From assembly GCF_022348165.1 (NCBI RefSeq), contig NZ_JAKRFI010000003.1:1-64000 (forward strand): 64,000 bases of DNA, in the 5' to 3' direction. A model generated the notes under the pieces. The model had not been told where the DNA came from, did no database searches, and worked only from the letters and a program-made list of their open reading frames with translations. This DNA comes from Halomonas sp. McH1-25 (GTDB taxonomy: Bacteria; Pseudomonadota; Gammaproteobacteria; Pseudomonadales; Halomonadaceae). This document shows positions 62,836 to 64,000 of this stretch, one piece after another. The translations under genes were made by a program, and so were the position numbers. The number at the start of each line of letters is the position of its first letter. The first letter of the stretch is position 1.

Positions 62836-62855
62836 ACCTGCTATTTTTAGTAGGC
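62836..62855. promoter_or_regulatory. Lux-box-like palindrome
   Basis: The 20-base element ACCTG-N10-TAGGC contains CCTGCTA-TTTT-TAGTAGG, complementary at 6 of 7 arm positions. Its size and symmetry match LuxR-family operators. It is 145 bases upstream of the oxygenase start and 535 upstream of luxR. Confidence 0.5.
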
Positions 62856-62879
62856 CAGTAGTATATTAGAATGTACTGG
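62855..62879. repeat. Inverted repeat CCAGTA-N13-TACTGG
   Basis: Perfect 6-bp arms (62855-62860 and 62874-62879) directly abut the lux-box-like element. It may be a second operator for the trio's promoter. Confidence 0.35.
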
Positions 62880-63389
62880 ATAAGAAGAATCTTAAATCTT
62901 TATCTATTTCAGCATGTTATATATTCCTCTCAGCTCATCTTTTGTAGACAATTACAGATCACTTCCCTTCCGGATTATTGGAATCTCCCTTAACCAGCGC
63001 CTTTCGGGTCATTTTTGCCTAATTATTACGCTGACGTTAAATTTTCAATAAAAGCACAGCACAGTTAATACAACAACGCTATTCTCTAAGTCAGCAATAA
63101 AGAAACTCACCCAACCTTTATAATTTCTATGCGCCTAAAATAATCACAAAAAATAAATATAGCGTTCATAAAAAATTTACAATACAATGTTATTTTTCCT
63201 TTGGCATGAATGCATTAATAAATACATTTAAAACACGTTGTTGCTACTAGCCCAGCATCCGCTAGCATAATAAAATCGAACCACATACGTAAGTTTAATA
63301 CAGATCACACTTACTCTTTGTTATAATTAAGCTATATTTTTTAATGCATGCCATTCATCTTTTAATGGCTAAAGGGAAGCGAGCCTATC

Positions 63390-64000
63390 ATGAAAAACAA
63401 TAGTAGCTTTGTTGACTGGTGGGTTAAGATGAACGAAAAAATCTCTAACTGTTCTAACTACGGAGAAATACTTAAAATTATCGATGTAGAAGCATCCTCC
63501 CTTGGGTTTAATAATTTCGCGTATGCTGTGCGTACTACTGCTCCGTTCTCAAGGCCAAGGACTTGCATTTTAGGCAATTACCCACAGGATTGGGTAGAGC
63601 GATATCAAGCCAAAAACTATGGATCTCATGATCCTTCTATTGAGAGAGGCGTAAAACTAAAACAGCTTGTTGTGTGGGATAAAAGCCTACACGCAGAAAG
63701 CCCCCAGCTATTTAGTGAAGCAAATGAATGGGGGTTAAAATACGGGGCCACTTTCACCACTAGAGGTTTTGATAACACATACCAAATACTATCTTTTGCC
63801 AGAAGTTATGATGCTATTTCTAAAAATGAAGAGCCGATACTTAACCTAACGCTTAAATGCCTGCTTGATCTTTCCTACGATAGGATGTGTGAAGTTAATA
63901 GCCATCCTTTAGGTGGGGAAAAAATTTTACTCAGTCCAAGAGAGAAAGAAATACTCCAATGGACCGCCGACGGGAAGAGCGCTTCAGAAATATCTATTAT
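63390..64000 (+). CDS. LuxR-type quorum-sensing regulator (cut by window edge)
   Basis: At least 203 residues. The N-terminal autoinducer-binding domain has W68, Y72, D81, P82 and W96, spaced exactly as the acyl-homoserine-lactone-contacting W57, Y61, D70, P71 and W85 of TraR/LuxR. The helix-turn-helix starts at LLSPREKEILQWTADGKSASEI and runs off the window. No luxI-type synthase is visible here. AT-rich like its divergent neighbours. The ATG at 63390 has only a weak GGGAAG site. Confidence 0.85.
   Translation, partial: MKNNSSFVDWWVKMNEKISNCSNYGEILKIIDVEASSLGFNNFAYAVRTTAPFSRPRTCILGNYPQDWVERYQAKNYGSHDPSIERGVKLKQLVVWDKSLHAESPQLFSEANEWGLKYGATFTTRGFDNTYQILSFARSYDAISKNEEPILNLTLKCLLDLSYDRMCEVNSHPLGGEKILLSPREKEILQWTADGKSASEISI

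Larger units (their letters stand above)
62692..63389. other. AT-rich divergent intergenic region, 698 bases
   Basis: It lies between the 2OG oxygenase and the LuxR gene. No coding frame with a ribosome site was seen. It holds a lux-box-like palindrome (62836-62855), an adjacent inverted repeat (62855-62879) and long A/T runs. Confidence 0.6.

Overview
The window reads as chromosome of a high-GC gammaproteobacterium. Halomonas or a close Halomonadaceae relative is the best guess. This is inferred from overall gene content (TRAP transporters, KtrAB, Cfa, phhB beside an aromatic aminotransferase, urt/ure cluster, a 37-residue bTHX protein) and not from a phylogenetic marker. Positions 1-59,000 are uniformly GC-rich. 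From about 59,440 to the right end the DNA is visibly AT-rich and has a different codon style, which suggests acquired DNA next to a truncated IS1182-type transposase. No rRNA, tRNA or CRISPR was seen.

Layout. (1) 1-13.6 kb: an FAD-linked 2-hydroxyacid dehydrogenase, then a sugar-acid catabolic cluster. The cluster has two FAH-fold enzymes, an altronate-dehydratase-family enzyme, an FCD-type GntR regulator, a type-2 malate/lactate dehydrogenase, a TRAP transporter (dctPQM), a DUF1537 kinase with PdxA2, and an SDR. A shared TGNCATACCA-like motif lies in the promoter gaps and may be the regulator's operator. (2) 13.6-15.6 kb: YihY and DUF1206 membrane proteins. (3) 15.6-27.9 kb: a urea uptake and hydrolysis super-operon, urtABCDE-ureDABC-ureEFG-hupE, read leftward. 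A sigma-54 promoter with two NtrC-like enhancer sites precedes urtA. (4) 27.9-43.2 kb: housekeeping and accessory genes: acyl-CoA dehydrogenase, cobA, NSS transporter, ktrAB, argO/argP, cfa, a PAS-GGDEF protein, and a MarR-controlled HlyD/DUF2955 efflux pair. (5) 43.2-53.5 kb: a Wadjet/MksBEFG-like SMC system (jetABCD) translationally coupled to a truncated haemoglobin, preceded by an alpha/beta hydrolase and a DUF99 protein. (6) 53.7-58.8 kb: phhB-aminotransferase, a D-amino-acid dehydrogenase relic, a LuxR regulator, a nitrilase-family amidase, an APC permease and bTHX. (7) 59.0-64.0 kb: the IS remnant, then an AT-rich trio (BASS-type transporter, enamidase-like amidohydrolase, clavaminate-synthase-like 2OG oxygenase). 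The trio diverges from an acyl-homoserine-lactone-type LuxR regulator, with a lux-box-like palindrome between them.

Three copies of an intergenic inverted repeat (about 125-145 bp) occur at 18.2, 20.4 and 43.2 kb. In each, one terminus supplies the stop codon of the leftward gene next to it. The most interesting candidates for undescribed biology are the quorum-sensing-linked oxygenase/enamidase/transporter trio on the island and the Wadjet-like system. The Wadjet SMC subunit has Gly where the Walker B catalytic Glu is expected, and its operon ends in a haemoglobin gene.
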